Positions 1 to 8,271 of a stretch of DNA of 64,000 bases are shown piece by piece. The stretch covers positions 391,219-455,218 of the forward strand of contig NZ_AUNB01000001.1 in the NCBI RefSeq assembly GCF_000714545.1, given 5' to 3'. Position numbers and translations under genes: made by a program. Source of the stretch: Thioclava indica (GTDB taxonomy: Bacteria > Pseudomonadota > Alphaproteobacteria > Rhodobacterales > Rhodobacteraceae). Below the pieces are notes generated by a model that had not been told where the DNA came from, ran no database searches, and was given only the letters and a program-made list of their open reading frames with translations. Position 1 is the stretch's first letter. Every line of letters starts with the position of its first letter.

Positions 1-1762
1 CGCAGCTCCGGCCTATGCGTCGAATTTGGGCGATCTGTTCTCGGTGGAATGCTGGGGCGGCGCGACGTTTGACGTGGCCTATCGCTTCTTGCAGGAATGT
101 CCGTGGCAGCGCCTGCGCGACATTCGCACCCATCTGCCCAATGTGATGACACAAATGCTGCTGCGCGCCTCCAACGGTGTGGGTTACACGAATTATCCCG
201 ACAACGTGGTGGAGTTCTTCGTCAAGCGCGCCGCCGCGACCGGGGTGGATGTGTTCCGCGTCTTCGATTCGCTGAACTGGGTCGAGAACATGCGCGTCGC
301 GATGGATGCGGTGGTTGAAAGCGGCAAGGTCTGCGAAGGCACGATCTGCTACACGGGCGATATTCTGGACCCAGATCGCGCCAAATATGACCTGAAATAT
401 TACATCGGCATGGCCAAAGAGCTTGAGGCGGCGGGCGCGCATGTGCTTGGCCTCAAGGATATGGCGGGCTTGCTGAAACCCGCCGCCGCGCGCCAGTTGA
501 TTGCCGCGCTGAAATCTGAAATCGGCCTGCCGATCCATTTCCACACCCATGACACATCCGGCATCGCAGGCGCGACGGTTCTCGCCGCCGCCGATGCGGG
601 CGTGGATGCGGTCGATGCGGCGATGGATGCGTTTTCAGGCGGCACCTCGCAGCCCTGTTTGGGGTCTATCGTCGAGGCCTTGGCCCATACCGAGCGCGAC
701 ACCGGGCTTGATATCGCCGCGATTCGCCGGATGTCGAACTATTGGGAGGCCGTGCGTCATCAATATGCGGCCTTCGAATCTGGCCTCGAAGCCCCGGCGT
801 CAGAGGTCTACCTGCATGAAATGCCCGGCGGCCAGTTTACCAATCTCAAAAGTCAGGCTCGTAGCCTGGGGCTGGAAGAGCGCTGGCATGAGGTGGCGCA
901 GGCCTATGCCGATGCCAACCAGATTTTCGGCGATATCGTCAAGGTTACGCCCAGCTCCAAAGTCGTGGGCGACATGGCGTTGATGATGGTGGCGCAGGGG
1001 CTGAGCAAGGAAGACGTGCTCAACCCGGCCAAGGATGTCTCTTTCCCCGATTCCGTGATCGATATGATGCGCGGCAATCTGGGCCAACCCCCCGGAGGCT
1101 GGCCCGAAGGGATCGCGAAAAAGGTACTCAAGGGGGAAGTGGCGTCAACGGAACGCCCCGGCAAACACCTGCCCCCCGTCGATCTGGAACAGACCCGCGC
1201 GGACCTTGCGCAGCAGCTTGGGATCACGATTGATGACGAGGATCTGGCGGGATATCTGATGTATCCCAAGGTCTTCACCGATTACGCCACGCGCCACGAC
1301 ACCTACGGCCCCGTGCGCACTCTGCCCACGCCGACGTTCTTTTACGGGCTGGAGCCGCAGACCGAAATCTCGGCGGAAATCGACCCCGGCAAGACGCTGG
1401 AAATCCGGTTCCTCACGCAGGGCGATACGGATGAATTGGGCGAGGTGAAGGTCTATTTCGAGCTTAACGGACAGCCCCGCGCCGTGCGCGTGCCCAACCG
1501 GGCCGTCAAGGCGACGACAGCCGCTAAACCCAAGGCCGATCCCGCCAACCCCAACCATATCGGCGCGCCGATGCCGGGCTCGATTGCCTCGGTAGCGGTC
1601 AGCGTCGGTCAAACGGTCAAGCCGGGCGACATGCTGTTGACGATCGAGGCGATGAAGATGGAAACCGGCATCCATGCCGAGCGCGAGGCCACGATCAAGG
1701 CGCTTCATGTGACGCCGGGCGCGCAGATTGATGCCAAGGACCTGCTGATCGAACTGGAATAA
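1..1762 (+). CDS. pyc: Pyruvate carboxylase, C-terminal part (cut by window start)
   Basis: Biotin enzyme that carboxylates pyruvate to oxaloacetate to refill the TCA cycle. The reading frame is open from base 2, so the gene begins outside the window and only the carboxyltransferase and biotin-carrier parts are present. Visible are the carboxyltransferase signatures FSVECWGGATFD and HFHTHDTSG (metal ligands), the lysine of GLKDMAGLL, a PYC/OADA conserved domain in the middle, and a C-terminal biotinyl domain with EAMKMETG. The biotinylated lysine lies 34 residues from the end, the usual distance. The missing N-terminal half should hold the ATP-grasp biotin carboxylase. A strong terminator follows directly. 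Confidence 0.97.
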   Translation, partial: AAPAYASNLGDLFSVECWGGATFDVAYRFLQECPWQRLRDIRTHLPNVMTQMLLRASNGVGYTNYPDNVVEFFVKRAAATGVDVFRVFDSLNWVENMRVAMDAVVESGKVCEGTICYTGDILDPDRAKYDLKYYIGMAKELEAAGAHVLGLKDMAGLLKPAAARQLIAALKSEIGLPIHFHTHDTSGIAGATVLAAADAGVDAVDAAMDAFSGGTSQPCLGSIVEALAHTERDTGLDIAAIRRMSNYWEAVRHQYAAFESGLEAPASEVYLHEMPGGQFTNLKSQARSLGLEERWHEVAQAYADANQIFGDIVKVTPSSKVVGDMALMMVAQGLSKEDVLNPAKDVSFPDSVIDMMRGNLGQPPGGWPEGIAKKVLKGEVASTERPGKHLPPVDLEQTRADLAQQLGITIDDEDLAGYLMYPKVFTDYATRHDTYGPVRTLPTPTFFYGLEPQTEISAEIDPGKTLEIRFLTQGDTDELGEVKVYFELNGQPRAVRVPNRAVKATTAAKPKADPANPNHIGAPMPGSIASVAVSVGQTVKPGDMLLTIEAMKMETGIHAEREATIKALHVTPGAQIDAKDLLIELE

Positions 1763-1796
1763 ACGGGCAGCGTCTCTGAAAGCCTGAGAGGTAAGC

Positions 1797-1833
1797 AAAG
1801 CGCCGGGATCAAAAGGATCTCGGCGCTTTTTTA
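1797..1833 (+). terminator. Rho-independent terminator after pyc
   Basis: GC-rich hairpin with arms AAAGCGCCGGGATC and GGATCTCGGCGCTTT, an AAAA loop and a following T run. It sits 35 bases past the pyc stop. Confidence 0.85.
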
Positions 1834-1895
1834 TTCCCGCGGATAGGGCCTCGCGTGAGTATTCTACCCTTTCAGCCGCGTGAAATACCCCCCGC

Positions 1896-2495
1896 TCACG
1901 CCTCCAGCTCGGTGTCCCAATAGAGGAAATCCATCCAGCTTTCATGCAAATGCCCGGGCGGAAACCGCCGCCCTGTGCGCTGCATTTCCTCAGGGCTGGG
2001 GCGGCGCGCGGGTTTTTGCAAATTCATCCCCGAGCGCGCCAGCGGCTTGTTGGCCTTGCGCAGATTGCACGGAGAGCAGGCGGCGACCACGTTTTCCCAA
2101 CTCGTCACCCCCCCGCGCGAGCGTGGGATCACATGATCAAAGGTCAGATCGCCCTTGGCCCCGCAATACTGGCATTTGAATTCGTCGCGCAGAAAAAGAT
2201 TAAAGCGCGTGAATGCCACGCGCTTTTGGGGTCGAACATAGTCTTTAAGCACCACGACAGAGGGGATTTTTATCGCTTGGCGCTGAGAGCGCACCACCTC
2301 GTCATATTCGGCCAATATCGTGACCCGATCCAGGCACACCGCCTTGATCGCCTCTTGCCACGGCCAAAGCGACAGCGGGTAATAGGAAAGCGGCCTGAAA
2401 TCCGCGTTGAGCACAAGCGCGGGGTGGCGGCGCAACGCCGCAGGATCGCGCGTGAATTGCGTTCGGAAATCGGTGGTGTCGCTGTGATCCAGCAT
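1896..2495 (-). CDS. HNH endonuclease family protein
   Basis: Protein of 199 residues with an HNH nuclease fold in its second half. C108/C111 and C140/C143 form two CxxC zinc pairs. The HNH core FDHVIPRSRGG starts at residue 119 and N135 falls in the alpha-helical arm. The N-terminal 100 residues (LNADFRPLSYYPLSLW) match the common alphaproteobacterial stand-alone HNH family, which I recall as widely conserved chromosomal genes of unknown physiological role. It faces the preceding pyc gene. There is no restriction methylase or phage gene beside it, so a defence role is not suggested. The start ATG at 2495 has only a weak, distant GAGGA. Confidence 0.88.
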   Translation of the reverse strand: MLDHSDTTDFRTQFTRDPAALRRHPALVLNADFRPLSYYPLSLWPWQEAIKAVCLDRVTILAEYDEVVRSQRQAIKIPSVVVLKDYVRPQKRVAFTRFNLFLRDEFKCQYCGAKGDLTFDHVIPRSRGGVTSWENVVAACSPCNLRKANKPLARSGMNLQKPARRPSPEEMQRTGRRFPPGHLHESWMDFLYWDTELEA

Positions 2496-2532
2496 GGGTT
2501 CAACCGTCCTCGCCCTGTTGCCGCGTCTGGCC

Positions 2533-2553
2533 CAGGGGCGGGGTCCGCCCCTG
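2533..2553 (-). terminator. GC hairpin between esterase and HNH gene
   Basis: Perfect 9-bp inverted repeat CAGGGGCGG-ggt-CCGCCCCTG downstream of the minus-strand alkA-esterase pair. There is no clear T run, so it may be a weak or Rho-assisted terminator. Confidence 0.5.
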
Positions 2554-2668
2554 CCTTAACAACGACTATATATGGCGTTCGCGATCTGGCAAGCCTCTTG
2601 ATGTCGCGAATTTCTGCCCTGCGGCATGGATGGCAGAGAAAGGTGACAGGGGTGTGACGTTGCGCGCC

Positions 2669-3331
2669 CTAGCCCGCGAGCTTGTCGCGCAGAAACGCCA
2701 GCGCCACTTGCAAGCCATCAGGCGCGATGCCGTGACCCGTGCCCTCCATGATATGGCCATAGGTTTCAAAGCCAGCCGCGACCAGCGCGTTGCCCGCCTT
2801 GGACATATCTTCAAACGGCACAACCGGATCCTGATCGCCATGCACCAACAGAACGGGGGGCTTTGAGACCGCCTCGGCTTCCAGCGCTTCGGGGCGCAGC
2901 AACCGGCCCGAAAACGCCACCAGCGCGGCCACCGGTTCGGCGCGGCGCGGCAACACTTCCAGCGCCAGCATCGTGCCTTGCGAGAACCCGATCACGGCGA
3001 GGTTCTTCGCATTAAGCCCATGTTCTTGCAACAAATCATCAAGGAACGCATTCACATCTGCCGCTGCCATCTGCAGACCCTGCGCGGCGGCTTCCTCAGA
3101 GGAATTGTCGATCCACGGGATCGGGAACCACTGCCGCCCCATCGGGCTGCCGTTGCACGGCTCGGGCGCGTCGGGGGCCACGAACAGCGTGTCGGGCAGA
3201 TGCGGCCCGAGCGGATCGGCCAGCCCCAACAGGTCCGCGCCATCCGCGCCATAGCCGTGCAGCAGCACGACGATGGATTTCACGTTGCCCGATTGCGGCG
3301 CCTTGCGGCCGGCTTGCAGTTTGCGTGTCAT
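2669..3331 (-). CDS. Alpha/beta-hydrolase (carboxylesterase / phospholipase type)
   Basis: Serine hydrolase of 220 residues in the carboxylesterase 2 family (lysophospholipase/acyl-protein-thioesterase type). It shows the oxyanion region VVLLHGYGADG, the nucleophile elbow GFSQGT, the acid in VLLVHGDQDPVVP and the catalytic histidine in GTGHGI near the C-terminus. The chosen ATG at 3331 has AAGGAG seven bases upstream and overlaps the stop of the upstream glycosylase gene as ATGA, so the two are translationally coupled. An in-frame extension upstream lies inside that glycosylase gene and is rejected. Substrate is not predictable; cytoplasmic, no signal peptide. Confidence 0.9.
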   Translation of the reverse strand: MTRKLQAGRKAPQSGNVKSIVVLLHGYGADGADLLGLADPLGPHLPDTLFVAPDAPEPCNGSPMGRQWFPIPWIDNSSEEAAAQGLQMAAADVNAFLDDLLQEHGLNAKNLAVIGFSQGTMLALEVLPRRAEPVAALVAFSGRLLRPEALEAEAVSKPPVLLVHGDQDPVVPFEDMSKAGNALVAAGFETYGHIMEGTGHGIAPDGLQVALAFLRDKLAG

Positions 3332-3960
3332 GGCGCCACTCCTTCGCGGTTTTTGCACGCTGCGTAATAGGCCCAAAGCCCGCGCGCTGCAACCGCGCGC
3401 CACGGCGACCAAGCCGCAGACAATGCGTTGAATTCCTTGCGCTTGGGGCGCTCGGGCAGATCGAAAAGCAGGCGCGCGGCTTCGGCCAGCGCAAGATCGT
3501 CGACCGCAAACACATCAGCGCGGCCCAGCGCGAACATCAGATACATTTCAACCGTCCAGCGCCCGATGCCAGGGATCGGCAAAAGCTGCGCGACCACCTC
3601 CTCGTCGGGCAGGTTGCGCAGAGCGGTGAAATCCACGCCAGACCCCGCGAGCGCCTGCAAATAGCGCACTTTCTGGCGCGACAGACCACAGGCGCGCAGA
3701 TCATCCTCGGAGCCAGCGGCAATAGCATCGGGCGCACCAAAGCCAGCCTCGATCACGCGCCCCTTGATCGCATTGGCTGCCGCGACCGAGACCTGCTGGC
3801 CGATGATCGCATCACGCAGCGCCGCGAATCCGTCGTCACGCCGCCGCAAAGGCCAAGGCCCGGTCTGCGCGCAAACCTGCGCAAAGCGCGGCTCGCAGGC
3901 GCACAGCCACGCAGTGCCCTCGGCGATATCCTCGTCACAAGTGATGATGCGTCCAACCAT
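3328..3960 (-). CDS. DNA-3-methyladenine glycosylase II (AlkA/HhH-GPD type)
   Basis: Base-excision repair enzyme of 210 residues that removes alkylated purines. The central part contains the adduct-probing FAALRDAIIGQQVSVAAA region and the helix-hairpin-helix LPIPGIGRWTVEMYL, followed by the catalytic aspartate in VFAVDDLAL. The length fits the short bacterial HhH-GPD 3-methyladenine glycosylases. ATG at 3960 starts MVGRIITCDED. A longer in-frame extension upstream would overlap the divergent MFS gene and is not credible. Its stop overlaps the esterase start. Confidence 0.92.
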   Translation of the reverse strand: MVGRIITCDEDIAEGTAWLCACEPRFAQVCAQTGPWPLRRRDDGFAALRDAIIGQQVSVAAANAIKGRVIEAGFGAPDAIAAGSEDDLRACGLSRQKVRYLQALAGSGVDFTALRNLPDEEVVAQLLPIPGIGRWTVEMYLMFALGRADVFAVDDLALAEAARLLFDLPERPKRKEFNALSAAWSPWRAVAARGLWAYYAACKNREGVAP

Positions 3961-4023
3961 GCCGCACCCTGCCCGATCACGGCCCCGCTTGCCAGCCCTC
4001 TCGCGCCGCGCTAGCAAGCGGAT

Positions 4024-5247
4024 ATGACCGATATCACCTCCCCCCCCGCCGCGCGTCAAAAGCGCAACACGATCGTGCTGGTTCTGGCACAGGCGCTTTT
4101 GGGCGCGCAGATGCCGATGATCTTTACGATTGGCGGGCTGGCGGGGCAGATGCTGGCCTCCAACCCCTGTTTCGCGACGCTGCCTTTGTCGCTGATTGTG
4201 CTGGGGTCTGTGCTTAGTGCGCAGCCGATGTCGGAATTCATGGCCGCCTACGGGCGCCGCGCGGGGTTCATTCTGGCCAATGCTGCGGGCGCGGCGGGCG
4301 CGGCGGTGGCGGCTTATGCGCTTTATATCGGGTCGTTTCCGGTCTTCTTGATGGGCTCGTTCCTGACCGGGATCTATATGTCGGCGCAGGGGTTTTACCG
4401 CTTTGCCGCGACCGATACCGCCACGCCGGAGTTCCAGCCCAAGGCGATTTCCTATGTCATGGCGGGCGGTCTGGTGGCCGCGATCATCGGCCCGCAACTG
4501 GTCAAGGTGACCTCTCAGGCGATGCTGGTGCCGTTCATGGCGACCTATCTGGTGATTATCGCGATCAACGCGCTGGGGCCGTTTCTATTCGCCTTTCTCG
4601 ACATTCCCGCGCCGGGGCGGCGCAAGAAACACGAGCATCACGAGGGCCGCACGCGGCGCGAATTGCTGCGCGATCCGGTGATTTTGGTCGCGATGATCTG
4701 CGGCATGGTGTCCTACGCGCTGATGAATCTGGTGATGACCTCGACGCCGCTGGCGGTGGTGGGCTGTGGCTTTGAAGAGGGTGACGCGGCCAATATCGTC
4801 TCGGCGCATGTGCTGGCGATGTATTTGCCGAGCTTCTTCACCGGCTACCTGATTTCGTGGTTTGGCAAAGAGGTGATCGTCGGTGTCGGGCTGGTCATTC
4901 TGGCAGCCTCGGGCGCGGTGGCGCTGACCGGGGTGGAGCTGGACAAGTTTTATCTGGCGTTAATGCTGCTGGGTGTGGGCTGGAATTTCGGCTTTATCGG
5001 ATCGACCGCGATGCTGGCCTCGGCCCATGCGCCCTCCGAGCGCGGCCATGTCCAGGGGATGAACGATTTCATCGTCTTTGGCGGGGTGTTTCTGGCGTCG
5101 CTGTCGTCGGGCGGGCTGATGAATTGCTCGGGGGCGGGCAATACGCAAGCGGGCTGGCAGGCGGTCAATCTGGCGATGCTGCCGTTCCTGACGCTGGCGG
5201 GGGCGGCGCTGATCTGGCTGGTGATGCGGCCCAAGGAAACGCGCTAA
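4024..5247 (+). CDS. MFS transporter
   Basis: Protein of 407 residues with about 12 predicted membrane helices in two halves separated by a charged cytoplasmic loop (GRRKKHEHHEGRTRRE) near residue 200. This is the major facilitator layout. Conserved YGRRAGF after helix 2-3 is the MFS inter-helix loop motif. It belongs to the poorly characterised MFS proteins common in alphaproteobacteria; substrate unknown. It is divergent from the glycosylase gene with 63 bases between starts, and is followed by a GC hairpin belonging to a dispersed repeat. Confidence 0.88.
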   Translation: MTDITSPPAARQKRNTIVLVLAQALLGAQMPMIFTIGGLAGQMLASNPCFATLPLSLIVLGSVLSAQPMSEFMAAYGRRAGFILANAAGAAGAAVAAYALYIGSFPVFLMGSFLTGIYMSAQGFYRFAATDTATPEFQPKAISYVMAGGLVAAIIGPQLVKVTSQAMLVPFMATYLVIIAINALGPFLFAFLDIPAPGRRKKHEHHEGRTRRELLRDPVILVAMICGMVSYALMNLVMTSTPLAVVGCGFEEGDAANIVSAHVLAMYLPSFFTGYLISWFGKEVIVGVGLVILAASGAVALTGVELDKFYLALMLLGVGWNFGFIGSTAMLASAHAPSERGHVQGMNDFIVFGGVFLASLSSGGLMNCSGAGNTQAGWQAVNLAMLPFLTLAGAALIWLVMRPKETR

Positions 5248-5261
5248 GCGGGGCGGTAAGA

Positions 5262-5322
5262 GGGGGGCGCTGCCCCCCGCCCGTTCCGGGCTCCCCCCGG
5301 GATATTTAGCAAGAGCGAAGAT
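5262..5322 (+). repeat. Intergenic repeat copy 1 (GC hairpin plus GGATATTT tail)
   Basis: GGGGGGC-gct-GCCCCCC hairpin, then CCCCGGGATATTTAGCAAGA. The same architecture (GC hairpin, CCGG(A/G)NTATTT, then an AAGA/GATGAA tail) occurs near 28721-28768 and as an inverted pair at 34432-34491. It may double as a terminator for the MFS gene. Confidence 0.6.
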
Positions 5323-5996
5323 CAGTCGCGGATCACCAGATCGGCGGGGCGGCCCTCGCGGGTGATGAGGCGACCGTTTGGCAGATCGTTTTGCGTGACG
5401 CGGCGGGTGATTTCTGCGGCGTCAAGCCCTTGGTCCTGCCAGCGCTGAGTGAGGCGGTCGCGCAAGGTGGCCTCGGGCGTGTCGATGCGGATCGAAAGAT
5501 CAAACAGCGGATAAAGATCGCGCCAGCCGGGCTGGGTAAGCAGCAGGTAATTGCCCTCGACCAGAACGAAACGCGCACTGGCGGGCACGGTTGTGCCGCC
5601 CTTAACAACGGCGTCACGGTCTCGATCAAAGAGCGGCACGGGCGTGTCGGTTTGCGCCGTCTTTAGCTGTGCAAGCAGGGTCGCGAGGCCTTCGGTATCA
5701 AAGGTTTGCGGCGCGCCTTTGCGTGCGCGCAACCCGTGCGCATCCAGCCAGTCATTGTCGCGGTGAAACCCGTCCATCGCGACAATTGCCGCATCGGGGC
5801 CAAGGGCTGAGGCCAATTCGCGCGCGAGATGGGATTTGCCGGAACCGGGCGCGCCGACCAGCGCGATCAGGTTGCGCGCACCGTCGAGCTGGCGGATATG
5901 GGCGGCCAGATCGGCGCGTGGCACGCATAGCTCGGGATGCATGAACGCGCCGTGATCGCCCATCGGCCCGTCGCTATTGCCTAGCCAGCCGGTCAT
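5322..5996 (-). CDS. P-loop nucleoside/sugar kinase (uridine kinase-like)
   Basis: Protein of 224 residues with Walker A GAPGSGKS (residues 49-56) and the MDGFHRDND motif that follows strand 2 in uridine/phosphoribulokinase-like and pantothenate-kinase-like P-loop kinases. The LVEGNYLLL strand and the C-terminal RV-N-NGR substrate/lid motif (VTQNDLPNGRLI) match the YggC/FrcK-type kinases often annotated as nucleoside or fructose-transport kinases. No sugar transporter adjoins it, so substrate is open. The ATG at 5996 has GAGG eight bases upstream; later in-frame ATGs at residues 12 and 19 are possible starts. It lies nine bases after the next gene's stop, probably the same transcript. Confidence 0.8.
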   Translation of the reverse strand: MTGWLGNSDGPMGDHGAFMHPELCVPRADLAAHIRQLDGARNLIALVGAPGSGKSHLARELASALGPDAAIVAMDGFHRDNDWLDAHGLRARKGAPQTFDTEGLATLLAQLKTAQTDTPVPLFDRDRDAVVKGGTTVPASARFVLVEGNYLLLTQPGWRDLYPLFDLSIRIDTPEATLRDRLTQRWQDQGLDAAEITRRVTQNDLPNGRLITREGRPADLVIRD

Positions 5997-6005
5997 CGCT
6001 TGGCC

Positions 6006-6623
6006 TCAGCCCATCGCGGCGATATAGCGGCCCAGCGCGGCGGCGGGATCGTCTTCACGCCAGATTTCCTCGCCCAGCGCGAACCAGTCGGTGACGGGGG
6101 TGAATTGCGCGATCAGGTCTTCGCTCAGCGCCCCTTCGGCCACAACGGGCACCTCAATCACCTCGGACCACCATTCAAACAGGTCGAATTCGGCGCGCTC
6201 GGCTGTGCCCAATGCGGTCTCCCCGATGGGGCCGAAACAGATGTAATCCGCCCCCGCCTCGCCCGCGTTCAGCCCCTCATGACGCGAGGCACTGCAATAG
6301 CTGCCCACGATCGCCTCGTCGCCCAAAGTCTTGCGCGCATAGCGGATCTGGCGCGCGCCATCCACCAGATGCACCCCGTCCAGACCGTGGCGCTCGGCCA
6401 GTTGCACATGGCTTTCGATCACCAGCGCCACGTCGCGCGCATGGGCGACCTCGCGCAGCGCATCGGCGGCGCGCCCGATCTCGAGCTCATCCTTGAGCGC
6501 AATCGAGAGGCGGATACAGGCGACCTCATGGGCGTCCAGCACCGAGGCAAGCTTGGGGGAGAACTCCGCTGCGTCAAACGCGGGCGGGGTGATCAGGTAA
6601 ATTTGCGGGCGATCTTCGGCCAT
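6006..6623 (-). CDS. Thiamine phosphate synthase-like TIM-barrel protein
   Basis: Protein of 205 residues of the TMP synthase/TenI superfamily. It begins with the typical QIYLITPP strand, has the HLVDGARQIRYAR region, and the GADYICFGPIGET phosphate loop (usual form GADYvgfGPvf.T). The basic residues that bind pyrophosphate in true ThiE are less complete, and no other thiamine genes adjoin it. It may therefore be a catalytically divergent ThiE-like protein, as is common in Rhodobacterales, rather than the housekeeping enzyme. Confidence 0.78.
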   Translation of the reverse strand: MAEDRPQIYLITPPAFDAAEFSPKLASVLDAHEVACIRLSIALKDELEIGRAADALREVAHARDVALVIESHVQLAERHGLDGVHLVDGARQIRYARKTLGDEAIVGSYCSASRHEGLNAGEAGADYICFGPIGETALGTAERAEFDLFEWWSEVIEVPVVAEGALSEDLIAQFTPVTDWFALGEEIWREDDPAAALGRYIAAMG

Positions 6624-6724
6624 GGCGTGGCTCCTTTAGCGGGTTGCACGCCTCATAGCGCAAGCGCCGCGCCCTTGCCAGAGGCCACGCGCCCCCCTAT
6701 TGAGCCGCCAGACAAGGAGAGACC

Positions 6725-7477
6725 ATGCCCGATCCCGCCCCATCCGCGCCGACCCAGCCCGTCTTTGTTCTCGTGCGCCCGCAAATGGGCGAGAATATCG
6801 GGGCGGCGGCGCGCGCGATGCTGAATTTCTCGCTGTCGCGGATGCGGTTGGTGGACCCGCGCGATGGTTGGCCCAACCCCAAGGCGGTGGCGATGGCGTC
6901 GGGCGCGGCAGAAAAGGTGCTGAATTTCGCAGGCGTGTTTGACGATGTGGCCGGTGCGGTCGCCGATTGCGATTTCGTCTTTGCCACCACTGCACGCGGG
7001 CGGGAACTGGCCAAGCCGATCTACACCCCTGAGGCTGCGATGCTAGAAGCGCGCCAGCGTATTCTGGCGGGGCAAAAGGTGGCGATCCTGTTTGGCCCTG
7101 AACGCACCGGGCTGGAAAACGACGACATCACCCGCGCCAATGCGATCATCACAGTGCCGGTGAATCCCGAGTTTTTCTCGCTCAATCTGGCGCAGGCGGT
7201 GTTGCTGAGTGCGTATGAGTATTCGCGCCACACGCTGGACGCCACGCCGCGCGATCCGGGGCTGGCCGCCCATATCCCAGCGACGGCGCAGGATGTCGAG
7301 AAACTGGGCGATCATTTTGAGACCCGTCTTGACGAGGCCGGGTTTTTCACCCCCCCCGAGAAAGCCCCGATGATGAAGCGCAATCTGCGCAACATGTGGA
7401 CCCGCTTTGCCATGACGCGATCCGAGGTGCAGATGCTGCACGGCGCGCTGCGACAAATTTTCCGCGCCCGCGACTAG
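6725..7477 (+). CDS. trmJ: tRNA (cytidine/uridine-2'-O-)-methyltransferase TrmJ
   Basis: SPOUT-class RNA methyltransferase of 250 residues. It has the N-terminal FVLVRPQMGENIGAAARAM motif, the trefoil-knot segments ILFGPERTGLENDDI and IPVN-type ITVPVNPEFFSLNLAQAV, and a C-terminal extension (MKRNLRNMWTRF) typical of TrmJ rather than TrmL. It methylates the 2'-O of position 32 of certain tRNAs using SAM. A good AAGGAG ribosome-binding site precedes ATG 6725. Confidence 0.93.
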   Translation: MPDPAPSAPTQPVFVLVRPQMGENIGAAARAMLNFSLSRMRLVDPRDGWPNPKAVAMASGAAEKVLNFAGVFDDVAGAVADCDFVFATTARGRELAKPIYTPEAAMLEARQRILAGQKVAILFGPERTGLENDDITRANAIITVPVNPEFFSLNLAQAVLLSAYEYSRHTLDATPRDPGLAAHIPATAQDVEKLGDHFETRLDEAGFFTPPEKAPMMKRNLRNMWTRFAMTRSEVQMLHGALRQIFRARD

Positions 7478-7507
7478 GGCTTTGCCAATTGCCGCGCTTG
7501 GCCCATC

Positions 7508-8227
7508 ATGGCCGATATGTGGCGTGCGTTACGAGTATCTTTTCTGGCGATTTGCGCAGGTGGCGTGCTGGGTTTGGGCGCGCTTTTGTGGTTTTATCCG
7601 GTGCTGGCGGGCGGGATCTGTCCGCGCTGTTTCGGATTGGAACGTGCCTCGCCGACACTGTATGTCGAGGCGGAAATGTCGCCAGCCGCGCGACAGGCTT
7701 TGATCGCCATGACATCAGCGGCCCAAGCGCAGGTCGCGCAGTTCTACCCCGAGCGCCGCGCCCATATCCGTATTCTCGCTTGCGCAACGAAAGCCTGCAA
7801 TCGCCGCCTTGGCGGACGGGGCGCGGCGGCAGTGACCTATTCGCTCGGGTCGCTTGCCATCGTGCGACTGGCCCCGCGCGGGCTGACTGAAACCATCCTC
7901 GCCCATGAGCTGGCCCATACCGAAACCCACGCGAGACTTGGCGCGCTTGGCCAGATCCGCCACAAAATGCCCGCATGGTTTGATGAGGGACTGTCGGTGC
8001 TGATCTCGGACGATCCGCGCTATCTCAACCCCGGCATCAGCGTTGAGCGGTGCAAGGCCCTGCCCGCGCCCGAGCTGCCCGCCTCACCGTTTGAATGGGC
8101 ACCGCGCGCGGGGCGTGACAACGGGCTTTACGCGCAGGCTGCCTGCGCCGTGCTGATCTGGGCGGCGCATCAGGGCGGCATGGGCGCGATCAAGGCAGGT
8201 TTGGAGACAGGCGTGCGGTTTCCGTGA
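7508..8227 (+). CDS. Putative membrane-anchored zinc metallopeptidase (HExxH)
   Basis: Protein of 239 residues, not a recognised named family. One N-terminal membrane helix (about residues 10-32) is followed by a periplasmic domain with LAHELAHTETHARL, a HExxH zinc site, and downstream WFDEGLSVLIS. The W-x-x-EG glutamate is where peptidase-MA-like gluzincins place their third zinc ligand. A CPRC pair lies just after the membrane helix. It sits 30 bases after trmJ and 44 before alr in the same direction, so it may be co-transcribed. Peptidase function is inferred from the motif spacing only. Confidence 0.65.
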   Translation: MADMWRALRVSFLAICAGGVLGLGALLWFYPVLAGGICPRCFGLERASPTLYVEAEMSPAARQALIAMTSAAQAQVAQFYPERRAHIRILACATKACNRRLGGRGAAAVTYSLGSLAIVRLAPRGLTETILAHELAHTETHARLGALGQIRHKMPAWFDEGLSVLISDDPRYLNPGISVERCKALPAPELPASPFEWAPRAGRDNGLYAQAACAVLIWAAHQGGMGAIKAGLETGVRFP

Positions 8228-8271
8228 TGCTTTGGGCTTGACCTCGGGCCGCGCGCGCAGAAAAAGAAGTC

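Noticed and set aside
3961..4497. N-terminal extension of the glycosylase gene
   Set aside because: It would overlap the divergent MFS gene; the ATG at 3960 fits the family.
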